Shown piece after piece: positions 1 through 13,300 of a stretch of DNA of 64,000 bases. The first letter of the stretch is position 1; each line of letters starts with the position of its first letter. The notes under the pieces were generated by a model, which saw only the letters and a program-made list of their open reading frames with translations, was not told the origin of the DNA and did no database searches. Position numbers and translations under genes: made by a program. The stretch comes from Beaufortia kweichowensis (Eukaryota > Chordata > Actinopteri > Cypriniformes > Gastromyzontidae): positions 9,711,988 to 9,775,987 of the forward strand of contig CM032794.1 of the NCBI GenBank assembly GCA_019155185.1, given 5' to 3'.

Positions 1-1722
1 GCAATAGAGCCTGCAGCTCAACAGCAGGTAAGCACCCCCCTCTACTGGAGTCAAACAGAACAGTGCTAGGTTTAGTTCCTGCCTGAAAACCACTGCTTTT
101 CTGATATTGGCTTCTCCACCCCTCAGTGTCTCTTTTCTAAAGGGGACAACTGGCATTCTTCATGCGTACTGTGAAATATGCAGCAGCCACTCAAGCAGAA
201 AGGGCTTCACTGACCTGTGCCATGTGCTTCATACAGACGCACAGGTGGCAATAGCTGAGGTGACCTGTTCCCTCCCACTGTTTGTATTACTATGTAAAAT
301 AAATCGATGTCCTCCAACACACAACATCTCAGGGGAGCGGAGAATAGAGAAGAGGGCTGCTATGTGTGTGTGCGCAGGTGTGTGGCTGGTTTACAATCTC
401 AGGCACATCAGTGCCTTGAAATACACTGACAAGAAATGGATCTGCTTTTGGCAGTAAATTGATTAATTCAGGGGTGTCAAAAGGAAGGACTTCAGATTGC
501 CTGTGGTCTTTAAGGTAATACATTACGACAGTTTAAGAGTCATGAAATGCATTGCAATAGCCTTGGAGTGGAGAGGTTAAAGCAGAGGAGAGGGGAGAAA
601 GGAGAGAGAGCGAGAGAGAGAGCGAGAGAAAATGGGGGACAGAACACTACTCTAGTTGCGCGCCAGCGCCACGTTTCTCTGTGCCAAGGTCAGCAGGGCC
701 GAAGAGGAGGCAGCGGCTGTCTTCTGCTATAGGAATTGTAATCAATTCTTACATTTCAAGCGGAGCAAAATCTGAACAAGTCGCTCAAAGGAAGATAGAT
801 GAGAAAGCACTGCTACAAACACACAGATCAATAATATTCATAGCATATAGAAAAAAACACAATAAATTAAAGTTTTAATCAATGATCTGTAGAGGAGATG
901 CTGCAGTATATTTGGCTATATTTCGAAAATTATTCAGAAAATGATGGGAAGGGGATGTTTGTGGACTTCTCTATTTGAAGTGCTAACAGTGCTTTTCCAT
1001 AACCTTCTGTATTTTCCTCTGTGCATGTGTGTGTAGGTGGGTGGGCGGATGAATGTGATGGGGCAGTAAGGAAGAATAATAAAGACAACATTAATACTCC
1101 GTCTCCTGGAGCTAAACAAGAGGTGCGAGTTTCAAATAACTTACTAATATGATAAAAGAGAATAAAATTGTGTTAATATTATGCGTCTTTTATCATGCCG
1201 TGTTGGTAAAGATCTCAGACTAGATCTGCTCAATGGGAAGCGGGGCAAAAGAACAAAGCTGAAAGTAGGTTTTAGAAATAAAGACATTTTCTTTTTAGTC
1301 AGCGTGACAGACTACATCTGCTTATCCTAAAGCTAAATTTGATAAGGTGAGATTACAATCTTAACCACAAAACATTAAGCTACTTCATCTCTGTCTGAAC
1401 AAATTATCCATCCGTCCTCATACTGCACAAAATGGAAATGTGCAGTTGTTGCTGTATTTTCACCTGATCTGACCTTATATAATAAAGCATAAAATCAGAC
1501 ACTGGACATAATCAATATATTCATTTGTTAAGTGTCACCGTTCCACAGGTGGAACACTTTGGTTATTTCACTATTCATTTTAATATTTCAATATTTCATC
1601 TAATCATGACAAACTGAATATTAATAGAAAGGTCTAAGATTTAAGAATAAAGATTGTCATAACAATAAACATAAACAAAATAATAGAAAATGTTAAAAAA
1701 ATACCTAAAAATGTAAAAATGT
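1..1722. other. intergenic, nothing recognised
   Basis: AT-rich sequence with a GA-rich microsatellite near 574-630. The open frames here are short and lack family resemblance. Confidence 0.6.
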
Positions 1723-2016
1723 TTAAAATACGTCAAGCTCCATAATACAGCCCTGTTTCCCCCTAAAAGCCTGTAAAATGTGGGTGGCATTCCACAAATC
1801 TCCCCTATATAGACTTTCTGACAGGGGTTTAATGCCACCAGTAAAACTTTTCAAAGTCGGAGAGCTTCCAGGAGTCGTGGCTGTAAGGGTCGGAGGTCTT
1901 CCGCTCAGCTGGAGAGGCAGCCACACAAAGGTGGAGCGAGCCGCTATCAGCCCCTTTGAGATGATAATCTGCGAGATCGCTCTTGCCGCGACAAACGGGG
2001 CCACGGAGACTGCCAT
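1723..2016 (-). CDS. unrecognised small ORF, possible coding exon
   Basis: The open frame is 98 codons from an ATG in good context (AAAGATGG) to TAA, in a patch richer in GC than its surroundings. The N-terminus, MAVSVAPFVAARAISQIIIS, is hydrophobic with scattered basic and no acidic residues, like a mitochondrial presequence. Just upstream is a plausible acceptor, CTTTTCTCAG|TAATG, at about 2026. A minus-strand donor, ACAGGG|GTAAGT, lies near 3420, so a spliced 5' UTR is possible. I do not recognise the product. The antisense strand is also open (1778-2077), and the last 30 or so codons look like non-coding sequence. It could be chance or a pseudogene. Confidence 0.25.
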   Translation of the reverse strand: MAVSVAPFVAARAISQIIISKGLIAARSTFVWLPLQLSGRPPTLTATTPGSSPTLKSFTGGIKPLSESLYRGDLWNATHILQAFRGKQGCIMELDVF

Positions 2017-2454
2017 CTTTACATTACTGAGAAAAGGCCAATGCCGAATGACAGCTACAAATGAGCCCAGCTCCTGAGCCCAGACACAATCACAGCCATC
2101 TAAACCCACACTGACGTTTTAATCCTCTCGAAATAACCTAGCTGAAATTCTCCCACTGAGGCAATGAGAAAGTGTTGTGTGTGTGCGTACCAAAAAGAAA
2201 AATGGGAAGAAGAAGTGGGGCAAACATAGAAAAGTAAGAATGCTTGTTAGAAAATAACAAAGAGTAAATATATCTTTGTAATCTATGTAACTGTGCTTTT
2301 TTGGATGTGTACACACTGCAGACAAATACTGTTGTCATTCCACTTCTGACTGTTTAATCCCCATATCATTTACAAACCTACAGAAATCTGATTTATAGAA
2401 ATACATATAAAATAAAAAATGTCACTAACTTGTACATATATGCAACATATAGAA

Positions 2455-2732
2455 TATGTGACCCTGTCTGTGGAAACCAGGCTAAAGTCTAAAAATCGAA
2501 TTCTGAGATAACGAGCATCAAAGTTTGAATTCACCTATTCATTTCACTATGATTTCAATCTTTGACATGATCTTACTCAGTACAATATTAAAGATATCAA
2601 TGTTAAATTCTTACTGAATGTTCTTTACATTGTGAAGAATGAAGATAGAAAACAGAGAAAAAAAAGGGGGAAAAAAAAAAAAAAAATCACAAAAAATGAC
2701 TTCAGCTGGGTTTTCACACACTGGGTCACATA
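2455..2732 (+). repeat. MITE family A, copy 1
   Basis: It starts TATGTGACCCTGTCTGTG and ends with the inverted match ACTGGGTCACATA. The subterminal parts also pair: CCAGGCTAAAGTC against GACTTCAGCTGGG. A poly-A run near 2675 interrupts it. There is no coding capacity; it is a non-autonomous DNA transposon-like element with four relatives in this window. Confidence 0.8.
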
Positions 2733-3418
2733 TATTTTATAAACTGGCTAAATATTATATAATTCTAATGCCACAAATATGGACATATACAATTGATTGT
2801 ATCTGCACTTTAAAAATGTACAGTGTTTTTCATAAACAAGGAGTGGAATTAGAAACGTATGCAAAATGTACGAAAATATAGATTTCTGCATGGGAAACAA
2901 CAGCAAATATGGTTGTCTCTCCTGTGTTAAAGTGCTAAATACTAAGAACACAAAAACGAAGAACAAGAGCATACCATAAACCGAGTTGACTTTTTAAAAC
3001 ATTTAGGACTCACACCCGCAATTTTAAACCTCAGTAAACAGAAGTCAATATAAACAACACGTTACTACGCTTTGGCTTGTGCACTGACAATATGACGTCA
3101 GTCGCATATTTTAAGTCAAGTGCAACAACAGATCCACAACCCTCCTAACTGCATCAACATCACGTTTTACAAGCACAACTGACTCTAAATAAAGTTAAAA
3201 ACTCGAAGCACAAATAGCCAACGGCCGTATCTATTTGTAAAGCCGTTTTCTAGTCTTTCACCTGTCATTACATCTATCAGCAGGTATCGCTCTACCTCTG
3301 CCGTTTCCTTTATGAATTCCAATTTCAATTGTTAAACACGCGTAAATATGTGCTGGTTTATGCTTGGAGTACACGGGTAATAAAAGCATGACAAGAAAAG
3401 CTGATATGTTTCAAACTT

Positions 3419-3640
3419 ACCCCTGTATTTTATGGCAGAATCAGAACTCTCTTCCAATCCGCAACTTGTGCAAACTCGTGCAGCGTTTGCACGCTAATAC
3501 TTACATCAGCAAGCGCAGCGATTGGACGGATTCAACAGGTGTGTTCATGCAGCACTGCGCAGGCGGATCAGCGGATGACATCAAAGTACCGCGAGAGTTA
3601 TTCGAGTTAAACGCTCTTAAAGCTTCGACTGAACAAGTGT
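3419..3640 (-). promoter_or_regulatory. CpG-containing patch with CCAAT motif and minus-strand splice donor
   Basis: A local rise in CpG lies in AT-rich sequence. On the minus strand it reads CCAATCGCTGCGC near 3520 and CCTGCGCAGTGC near 3555, and runs into the donor ACAGGG|GTAAGT near 3420. It could be a promoter and untranslated first exon of the small ORF at 1723-2016. A perfect CRE (TGACGTCA, 3093-3100) lies 320 bases into the supposed intron. Confidence 0.3.
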
Positions 3641-3747
3641 TTGGCAAATGTAGCGACCTTTTGGACAAACCTTTATTTTATTTTATTTATTTTATTTTAC
3701 ATTTAAATATGACGGCAATCACCACATGGCTGCTGTCTTCAGTTTAA

Positions 3748-5715
3748 ATTTTATTAAACGACATCACTGTTATAAATCAGCATTTAAGCAATGCAGTGGA
3801 AATGGCCACTGGTTAGCATCTAGTCTAAACAAGTTACATTTAGTTTCTTTTTTATATTTTTTCGTTGTCTGACAACAGAAAAGATGTCAATGAGAACATA
3901 TCATTGGGCATGTGGCTGTATTATATATACATATAATATATTATATAAATACTTTATATACTTTATTATAAAAATACTACTTTTGTGACTTTATTAAAAA
4001 TAATATGTTTGAATTTCATACTTTACAATGATGTGCAACACGTAGCCTATATATATCTGTTAACATTAAAAGAATGTTGCTACCCATGTTTCTACTTTCC
4101 ATTAAGTAGACATGTAGTGACTTCTGTATTCCATACAGACATTAAAAATGTATTGTAAATGCTTAATGTTTAATGTAAATGCAGTCTTCACTCTTCACTC
4201 TGCAAAACTTTGTTGAGTGGACATTGATGCTCATGTACATGTCTGTCCACCTTTTGTAGTCAGTCTGACAAGGCACATAGGAAATGCCTTGACTAATGAT
4301 TGGAGACATGTCAAGATGACAGTTCTCACTTCATCTTAAAGCTGGATGAACAGTGATGAACAGTGAGGGTGAACAAAAGAGTGCTTGTGGCCAACGCCCT
4401 GCTAAGATGCTATTAGAATGCCTGTCAGAAGTGAGGGTTGCTCAGAATAAACACCATAGATACGGCTGTAAAAGAGTAGGAGAGAAGTGTGTGTGTGTGT
4501 AAACGGTTGAGAGGGAGGGAGCACAGAGAGAAACAAAGAGAGAGTTTGCAGCATGCACAAGAGGATATAGAAATGCCACAGACGTGCTTGGTATTCAGTC
4601 TTCATAATCAGTGTCTGCGCATCGAGTGACACGGATGAGGAATTGCTCCTTTCTTTTACGAGTCTCTCGATGCTGTCAGAAATTATCACAAATAATTGTA
4701 CACACAGGAAATTAAGAAATCTGACAAAAAATGACAAATGTGTGCATATTATGAAGAGGAAAAGATATTCAGGAGTGTCATGGGAGGACTTAAGCAAACT
4801 CAGTGTGATTTACTAGGGCATTTAGTACACACAGGAACATTTCACTTGAAACAGAATGAGAAGGGGGGAATCAGAATTTTTGGGGTATTTAACATATTGA
4901 AATTGGTTAGGAAACATTATCACTTGTATGAGGTTTATCAAAATGTATTTATAGCTTCTTATCATACTATATGTCCCTTTGTGGCATCTTTTAACTAACT
5001 TTGTTTAAGTGCATGAAGAACACGCTTGGGAGAATTTTGTCTGAAATCCATTTTCCTTCTGGCTTGATGTTCATAGTAATTTTACATTTCTGTTGTTGTG
5101 ATGACAGCAATATCATTTTTCATTCTTTAAATATTGCATGCCAAGGGATATCTCTTCTTTCCATACATGGTAAAACAATCCTTCTCTCGCATGTGCCATA
5201 GAAAAGGCGTCACTAAAGGAATACAGTAAATCAATTACCTTTAATTATAAAACTTTCAGTAAAATATTAAATATTACACTTATAGTGTGCCCCCTCAAAA
5301 CAACAACACTGTAGCCCAAGAACTATTAAGACATAATAAATTACACTTTTTCAATTTAGACAGTGATGAAAGACATTGCAAAATGACTTAACGTTTGCAC
5401 AACATACTGTACATGGTATAAGTAATGACACGGGTAAACAATGTATTTCCCCTTTCTAAAACAAATGTAAAGAGACTTTTTTTTCCAGAAGTCAGAACAA
5501 AGTTAAAAAACAAGAGTTCCCCTTTAAAATGTTTCAGCTAAAAAACGGGGTAGAGAACCCTGCAGTGCAACATCTACTTTTGTAGTGACCTTTTGCACTT
5601 ATTAGTTTATGCAAATATCCCTTCAAGTGACTTGGGATTGGTAATGAAGTGTTAGGAATGTAATGAGGACAGAATCCGTGCCGGGTATCTCTCTCAAGGT
5701 CCATCTGCTCCAATG
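3748..5715. other. intergenic, nothing recognised
   Basis: AT-rich, with a TATA-dense palindromic stretch at 3930-3975 and a short GT run near 4488-4500. No gene seen. Confidence 0.6.
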
Positions 5716-7248
5716 TTTATTGTTAGAGCACTCCAAACCTGAGCAAGGCTCTGACCCATCTTACCTGAACCCTGTTCAAAGATTACTAAGGTGAGGACAT
5801 GAGAATTTGTAGTTCAGCTTTTCTGCCAAGCACAAGCCCTGGGCACATACAAAACAGAAGCCCAGTGGACCCGAGTGCAGCCCAGACAAAGAGAGAGATG
5901 GGGAGAGGAAGAGAAAAAGAGACAGGAAGCACTAACAAAGTAAACCGAGATGAGGTCCCAGGTCCTAAGAGGCTTGAGTTTGTTAGCTGCACCTCCTCCT
6001 GAACATGACACTCACTTCTGCACACTAATTGGTCCCCCCAAAGTGACTGGGAGCAACTACTCTACTCTCTTCGACACACATCTGGGACGAGCTCAGCCCT
6101 CTTCGACATCACGTGGGACATAGCATGACACGAACTGCACACAAATTACACACACATACCTGGTAACAAACACACACACACACATCTTCATCTTCCAATG
6201 GACTTACTACATAATTCAGGAGAAACACAAATCTTCACTAATAATAAAGCCATCTTGTCTTTTTAGTTTTCTATGATGATCACACGTGATTGTGATTGAA
6301 CCTTACAGTAAACGATACGAAGTTCCACTGAGACAATAAGAGAATGTTAATGTCTGTTTGAATCAGGTGGAGATCTGGATGCTCTTGAGTGGGGGATTTT
6401 TAGACCACTGGCAACAGAAAATGCTAGTTTGGAACAGTTTTAGGAGAACAATTTTAATACAAAAAAGTTCTAAATATAAGATTGAGTTGTCGTATTGCAC
6501 TAGCCAAAGACATGGGTTGAATTCCCAGAAAGCACAGAAACTGATGAAATGTATGCATTAAATGTACTACAAGGGGCTTTTGAATAAATTTAAATGATAG
6601 GGACAAAAACTCAAGGCAGCACCACTGATCACTGGAATGAGAATGTGCACTGCACTTCTTATTGCACCAAAAAAACAGATTCACTGATTCATTAAATGAC
6701 TACAGGAAAAAGTAGCACCTCAGTTTCATACAGAAGAAATGGCTGGATGTGCAGGAAGGAAGACATACTGTTTTGTGGGTTTGTTTGTATCTTAAAACAC
6801 ACATCCTTCAGTACTTCAGACATGCAGTCACACTGTACACATTACCCAGAGTGATCCAATATTATTCTGGTGCTCTTCAATTTTATACATAAATGAAGTT
6901 CTGGAATTCTTTAAATGGCTTGGACTTATAGTCCGATTCAAAAACGGACAGAACAAACACAGATATTTACAATATAAATGTCCTGTAGATTGTTTTGAAG
7001 AACCACAATTCCAGTTATGATACACCGCTGATAAAGGGGAAGTTTTCCAGATTATAAAGTTTCACTGCAACAGAGCTTCAGTTCCTTTCTGTTATACCAG
7101 TGTTTTATAACCACAACGTCTCTTTAAGTCCAGAGATACGTTCCGTTGGAATGCCTTTCTCTTCCATCTCTTGCCAAATTTAACTTTGTCCATAGTGGTC
7201 ATTCTTAATGTACGAATCTCACAATGAGTGGGGAGGAGATCTTCCGCT
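5716..7248 (-). other. probable adamts18 3' UTR
   Basis: This is the stretch downstream of the stop codon on the minus strand. Minus-strand polyadenylation candidates are ATTAAA at 6453-6458 and AATAAA at 5716-5721. Which one is used cannot be decided from sequence, and the UTR could end earlier at a variant signal. Confidence 0.35.
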
Positions 7249-7367
7249 TTACTGTCGTTTAGTGGAGCAGGACTTGCAGCATTGTTGACCGTAGAATTTG
7301 TGATTGCAAACACCATGCTGAGGCACCAGATGACACCAGCTGAAGAAGTCAATGCAAGGCTGATCTT
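7249..7367 (-). CDS. adamts18: adamts18 exon 23 (PLAC domain, stop)
   Basis: This terminal exon is entered in phase 1 at CCAACAG|AAGATC. It encodes DQPCIDFFSWCHLVPQHGVC and NHKFYGQQCCKSCSTKRQ, then TAA at 7249-7251. This is the six-cysteine PLAC domain that ends the protein, and its near identity to the human end is the best single argument for ADAMTS18. Confidence 0.97.
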
Positions 7368-10300
7368 CTGTTGGTGAAAAGCACATAATGATTGTTTTTA
7401 TATTTTTATACACAAGTGGGTCCACGCAAACACTCAATGTTTAAGTACTGTTTACTCTTAAAAGAGACGAGATATGGCAATGTGTTGCAAAACACTTGCA
7501 CATCTTTACTGGCATACTGATAAGGACCTGACCTGCTCTTTGAATTTCTCTTTAGAACAAACAATTATGGTACAAACTATGCTTGTGTTAATTATTACAA
7601 AAGAAAAATGTTTTTTATTCAATGGACGATTTTAAATTTATGTGACATTGCACATTTCCATGGTGCTTATGATGCTACAAATGTTTTCAATATTTTGTGA
7701 ACAATATTTTAATCTTTCCTGCCGTCTTAAATCAAGGGAAAAGTAAGTAGGGCACTGGAAATACTTGTTGTTTATCAAGCTTGTGCAATCATGATATGCA
7801 ACTCGAATAAAGACAATAAATTAACATTGTGGTAGATAGACCACCATCAAATGTACGCATTTGACCAATGTGAACTGCAGTGCATTTAAAGCATATATTT
7901 TATCAGTATGTGTGTTCTCTGAGAAAGGCACACTCTACCTGTCAAGCTACAGGATGAGATAAGAGAGTTTATAACCAATACACTTTCAGCGGTATGTCCA
8001 CGGAGGCATTAAAAATAGTGTTTGTGGGTTTAGATAAATAAGTAAAGTTTCTGGGGTGTTGCTTAAAGCTCATAGCCATGGGTCATCATGATTTTGCTAC
8101 TAAACACGACACTAATTGTCCTTCTAGGCAAAGTAATCGTGGTTTTATTAAGTGTAGTAACCAGTGTAGGTTTTGTGGCAGATTGATTATTACTTGTATA
8201 ACCATTTGTATTTTTCTACAAATATCATGGTTAACCTATGGCTACTGTAGCAAAGATTCAGTTACTATCATTACTACAGTTAAACCATGCTTCATTCTCA
8301 TAAGAGTCTGGTCATAATTTATTCCAAAACTTTAAGGAAGTAGGGAGTGAAATAAAAGCAAGCTTGTACCTTTAAGTGAGGGTGAAGGAGGTGGGACTGG
8401 TGCTGGCGCTGGAGCAGGACAGAAGTGTGTATTGCAAGCCTGTGAGTTTAAGGGTCTATCATGAGCTAAACAGCCTACTGAAGGACGTCCCTGTCTCAAA
8501 CACTGGACGCTACGTGTCTGCACCCCACCGCCACAGGATACCGTGCACTGAAAGACAAAACAGAAAGATCTTAGGTCCATCTAATATTATTATCAGTCCT
8601 GTTTAATTATTAGAAGATTGACTGGAGTTTATAGAGTAAATAATAGACTGTTGTCTATTATGTTGTCTGTATATTTATACTTCTGCAGGCTGTAGGGCTA
8701 TATACCTGCAGCCAAGGAGATGAGTACCAGCCCAGCATCACATAGGAACCGCTCTTGTCTGGGCTAGGCTGGAGTAGTTGAGGTGGAGGCTCTGGACAGG
8801 GGCCATTATTGCAAGTTTGCTCGAGTTCTGTTACAGGCTTGTGTAGGTTTCTGCACCTCCTTGTGGGAAACTCTGTGAAGGCTCCTTGGGAGTCTTTCTC
8901 TCCACAGCGTAGCTCCCTCCTCTTTACTCCTGCTCCACAGGAGGCTGAACACTGTGTGAAACAACCAGAGGAAATCCAATCAGATGATAACGTACAGACA
9001 TATGAACACTCCTGCTACAAGGTCACCGCATGCCTCCATAGTAACGGGTTAACAATGCTGTTCAGAGGGGAGTGAGATACAAATGCAGAAGAGAAAGAGA
9101 GACAGCGGAAAGCACCCAGCTGTGTCACTTAGCTGCATGACTGTCTGGAACAAAAGACTCTGGAGAACTGGGGATCTACATGCTTATGTTTGGATGTAAA
9201 TGCACAGATGTGCAGACTTGAAATTGTGCATTTGGATTGCAATGTGTTTTTATCCAGCAGCAACGGGATATGTCTTAGTGTCATTTACCATTGTAAGACA
9301 TTGCATGAAGGTGCCGTATTAAATGTGTGAAAATATGTGGATGTTGCATAGGAACCGTTTTGGTATGTATCTAGGTAACCTCAGATATTCCTATGAGGGG
9401 GCTTACCTCTCCCCAGGCTAGTTATCCACTGAAGACGCTCATTCTTGGGGCAACGGCTGAGCACACAGGTCTCCTGGGCTTTGGGCTTCAGGTGTAATTT
9501 ACACATGCTGTCAGGTACCACCACAGCCCTGGCACCTGGATCAGTGCTTCTGCAGAAAACACTGCGCTTCTTCAGCCCACGCCCGCAGCTCTTTGAGCAC
9601 TTGAGAAAGAGAGACAGATAGCTTTATTAAAATCTCACAGAAATCCTACACACTATAATATTAAACATTACAAAGAGCATAAGTCCACCAATTACAGACC
9701 TTAAACAAATGTCACTATAGAATTATAGTGAGAAATGTAAAGTTCTTCAGCAACGTTACAAAAGAGCATCTCTGCAACTTTAAAGAAACCTTAATATGTC
9801 ATCATTTAAAATAATATGCTTATAAGCCCTACTTTAATCTCTTTATATGTCCTGCATTACATCTCATTATGTTTTTCTTTACTGATATAAATAGGTCACT
9901 TAAATAAAAAGAAAGGAAATAAATTGTGCGTACGTGTACAAAATAAAAGTGATATCCTGATCTAAAATCTTTTAAAAGATCTTTAAGTAAATTGTAGGTA
10001 AGAAAGAAAAAAGATACGAGGAAAAAAGGAAACGAAACAGAACAGAAAAAGAACAGAAAAACAACCAGCCTTGTGTGATGTTGGTTTAAACATTGTAAAG
10101 GTCATGACGTGCAGTTCACCTAGAGACAGATAGTATGAACTCACCGTGACCTTTATGAAGAAGTCAATATCAACTATACTACCATAAAAGGTTCTCAAAT
10201 ATCTAAACCGTATATGTAAACAGGTTTATGATTAAACATGATTTAATATGCAAATATTGTTTTAATTTACATTTTATGTTGCTAATTATTTTTATTTTTC

Positions 10301-13300
10301 TCATTTTCTTTTTATCAATCAACTTGGCCTTCAGCTTGCATAAATTTAATGGTGAATTCCTACAACAAGAATGTCTCAAATAATATGTTTAAACACTCTC
10401 TGTGGCTTCGGGTAAATAAAGAAGTTAGAATATACTGCTTCAAGCAATTCAATTACACAGAGTATTTAAACAAATACATTCAAACAAGGAGTACAACACA
10501 ATTTAAAACACTGGCTAGAGTATACAGAGAACAGATCCTGAAGGTAAACAATAGAATAGTCAGGAGGATGGAACACGATGTGTTACTCAAGAGACACCAG
10601 CAGGGGGCAGTAGCGCTTTAGCACAAATACAGAGACTCTTTCTCTTGCATCACAAATCTTTGTATTTGACTAGTTACACACACAAAAGTTGTTATTCAGT
10701 TGTATCAAAAGCACTTAGATAAGAAAGAAAATAGGTAAAAATGTTAAACAGGTTTCATGTTTATGTAAACGCACCTGTGACCAGGAGCCAGTGCTCCACT
10801 CCGGAGGACACGTCTGTGTGTTGCAGGGCTGAAACTGAGCTGGTGCGATTACTGGACACAGGGAGGAAGCTGCCACTTCCTCCCGCTGGTACGTCACCTT
10901 CCTCATGCAGCGGATGTTTCGCGTCTGCTGCCCACCTCCACATGTTCTGCTGCACACTCCCCATTTACCTGTGGTCCAGCTGTCAAAGACAACAGATTTG
11001 TTGTTTATAGGGTGCAAAAAACCTAAAACTCTCACACAAACCTTTTTGAATTTTTACATTTTCAAATAAGCATCATTTAGTATGACAAGCTGTTTTCCTC
11101 ATGGGGACCAAAAAGATAGTGTTCATTCTTTGGTCCCCACACTGAAGGGTTTAACAGGACACACACATATACATATACACACACAAATATATGCACTTAT
11201 TCTGTACGCTCACTTTTTAAATCTATACTGTACAGTAAAAACTGTTATGGCATCAAAAGTTGACATTAAAACATCATATTAATCCAAACTATAAACTCTG
11301 CTAAACAAAATACGGTGGCGAGATAAGCAACAGCTGTGATGAATCAAAGGCTTTCATCTGAATAATTCCAGTATGTCTTATTTGGCCATGGACCCGTAGC
11401 CCTTCTAAACACCACTAATATATAATATTTAATGTAACAGTATGGCCCATCATTCAGAGGAATCACTGACTTTCCGTCCAGGTCTTCATAGGGCTTGAAC
11501 CACTCTTCTTCAGTGCTCAGATAGCAACACTATTCCTGCTTCTCTTGGCTATGGATAAAACAAAGCTTTAAAATAGAGCAGGGCAGGCCAGAGAGAGATT
11601 AGAGTAAATGACAGCTCTGACGAGAACTGCGGCCGCCACAATGGACAGGCGCCCCGGGTCGAGTTCTTAAAAGACCCAGTTCCACCCAACCACCAGACCT
11701 GTGCCACGGACCTGAGAAAAATCCTTCAATTTTCTCTCCAACCATTTGACAGATTGGAGGCCGAACGCTAAGCTACAATTTTCATTGAGGAAAGAAACGT
11801 GATCTTACTCCCCCGTTTGCTCTCCTCGCCACATAAATGACAATGTGTCAATGGTCAGAGAGCAACAATGCCTTGCCTCAATGCAAACCACTGCTGGCTC
11901 CGATTCTAATTTTGTATTTCTGGATTCTTCAGAGGAAAAAAAAATCACATATTTCAAGCCATACAATTACAGCAATGAGAAACATCTTTGGGGACAACAG
12001 TGTGGACTGCTTGACATTTCCTGATACGGTTATTTTTCTGGCACTGTTTGTGTGTCTGCCCAAAATGATGCGTCCTGACACATAATGCATACTTGTTCCA
12101 AAGCACTCTATGAAATTTAAGCTACCGTTGGTCATATGGAAGGACAAAGGCTGAATTTTTAGCACTCTCTGGTGAATGGTTTTGGTTTGGAAGCATTTGT
12201 GAGTTTGAGAGCACGGAGAGAGCCATCTATTTTCCTAAACCCACTTGGCTTTCTGCATTTTCTTGCTAAAAATATCAGTTTCCAAAAGCTTGTGCTTTAA
12301 CCGCATGGCATGTAAGGTAACACGGTTTGTTTTGGCGGCTTGGTTTTATAAAATTGGACATTGTGTCTTTAATGTGATGCATTACAATAAAGTCTGGTGA
12401 GCAATCCCAGAGCTGTCCCAACTTTAAAGGATGCCAGCTGGAGACAGAAACAAACATATAATCTTGTGACAGTCAAAAATGGGAAATGCAAAAGGGCACT
12501 GCAAAAGTCTTTACAGCATGTGCATTTATCTTTTCATGTTTTGGGAGAAGAAATCAAGCTGGCCGCCTGTGGGTCCAACTTGTGTTTGAAGTCACCGCGC
12601 TCTTCGCTTCACAGAAGCAGCGGCGTAGCCTGTGCAGCTGGAACTATGTCATCCTGCAGGCCGTAGAACGAGATTAGCGCTTGATTCCTGGCTGGCTAGA
12701 CGGATTCAATCCCCGTGGGGATGCAGTTCCTCTCGCACCATAATAAAACATGGGCAGACCTGTCAACACTGGAGATATTTGCTGGAAAGATAAGCAGAAG
12801 CTTCTTTTTCCTTCGGTTTTTTTGAATGCATGCCCATACATTTTCTGGAAGAGTTTCTGAAGTCTATTTATTTTCTCTAAGACTTTTAGAGTTTTCTTAT
12901 TTTCAGCGTTCATAAATCAAAGCACATAATGCCTCAAACAAGAAATGTTTTGGGAGTCGATATCACAAAATTAAGCCTGTGATGTCATTCAATACAAGGA
13001 AGCAGATTTGGCATACAGTGGGGGAGGGCGTTAGTAACTCTTTAGGGATTTAGGACCTGTCTGTCTGAACACTAAACACACTTATGACCTACAACGAGAG
13101 AAGAAAATCCATCTTGAATGGTGGGAACCTAATGAAAAGAGAACCTCCAAAAAAAAAAAACAAGGCCATTGAAGATTTTTACATAATAACCTGTCTAACC
13201 TACATGTGAAAACTGAAGAGCTCTTAACTAACTCTATTGTGTGACCCAGCAGTAATCAGGATGCTGATGTCATTAAACTGTGACGCCAGCTAGAGGGATA

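Noticed and set aside
4402..4797. 131-codon minus-strand open frame
   Set aside because: It runs through a GT microsatellite and shows no domain or splice support.
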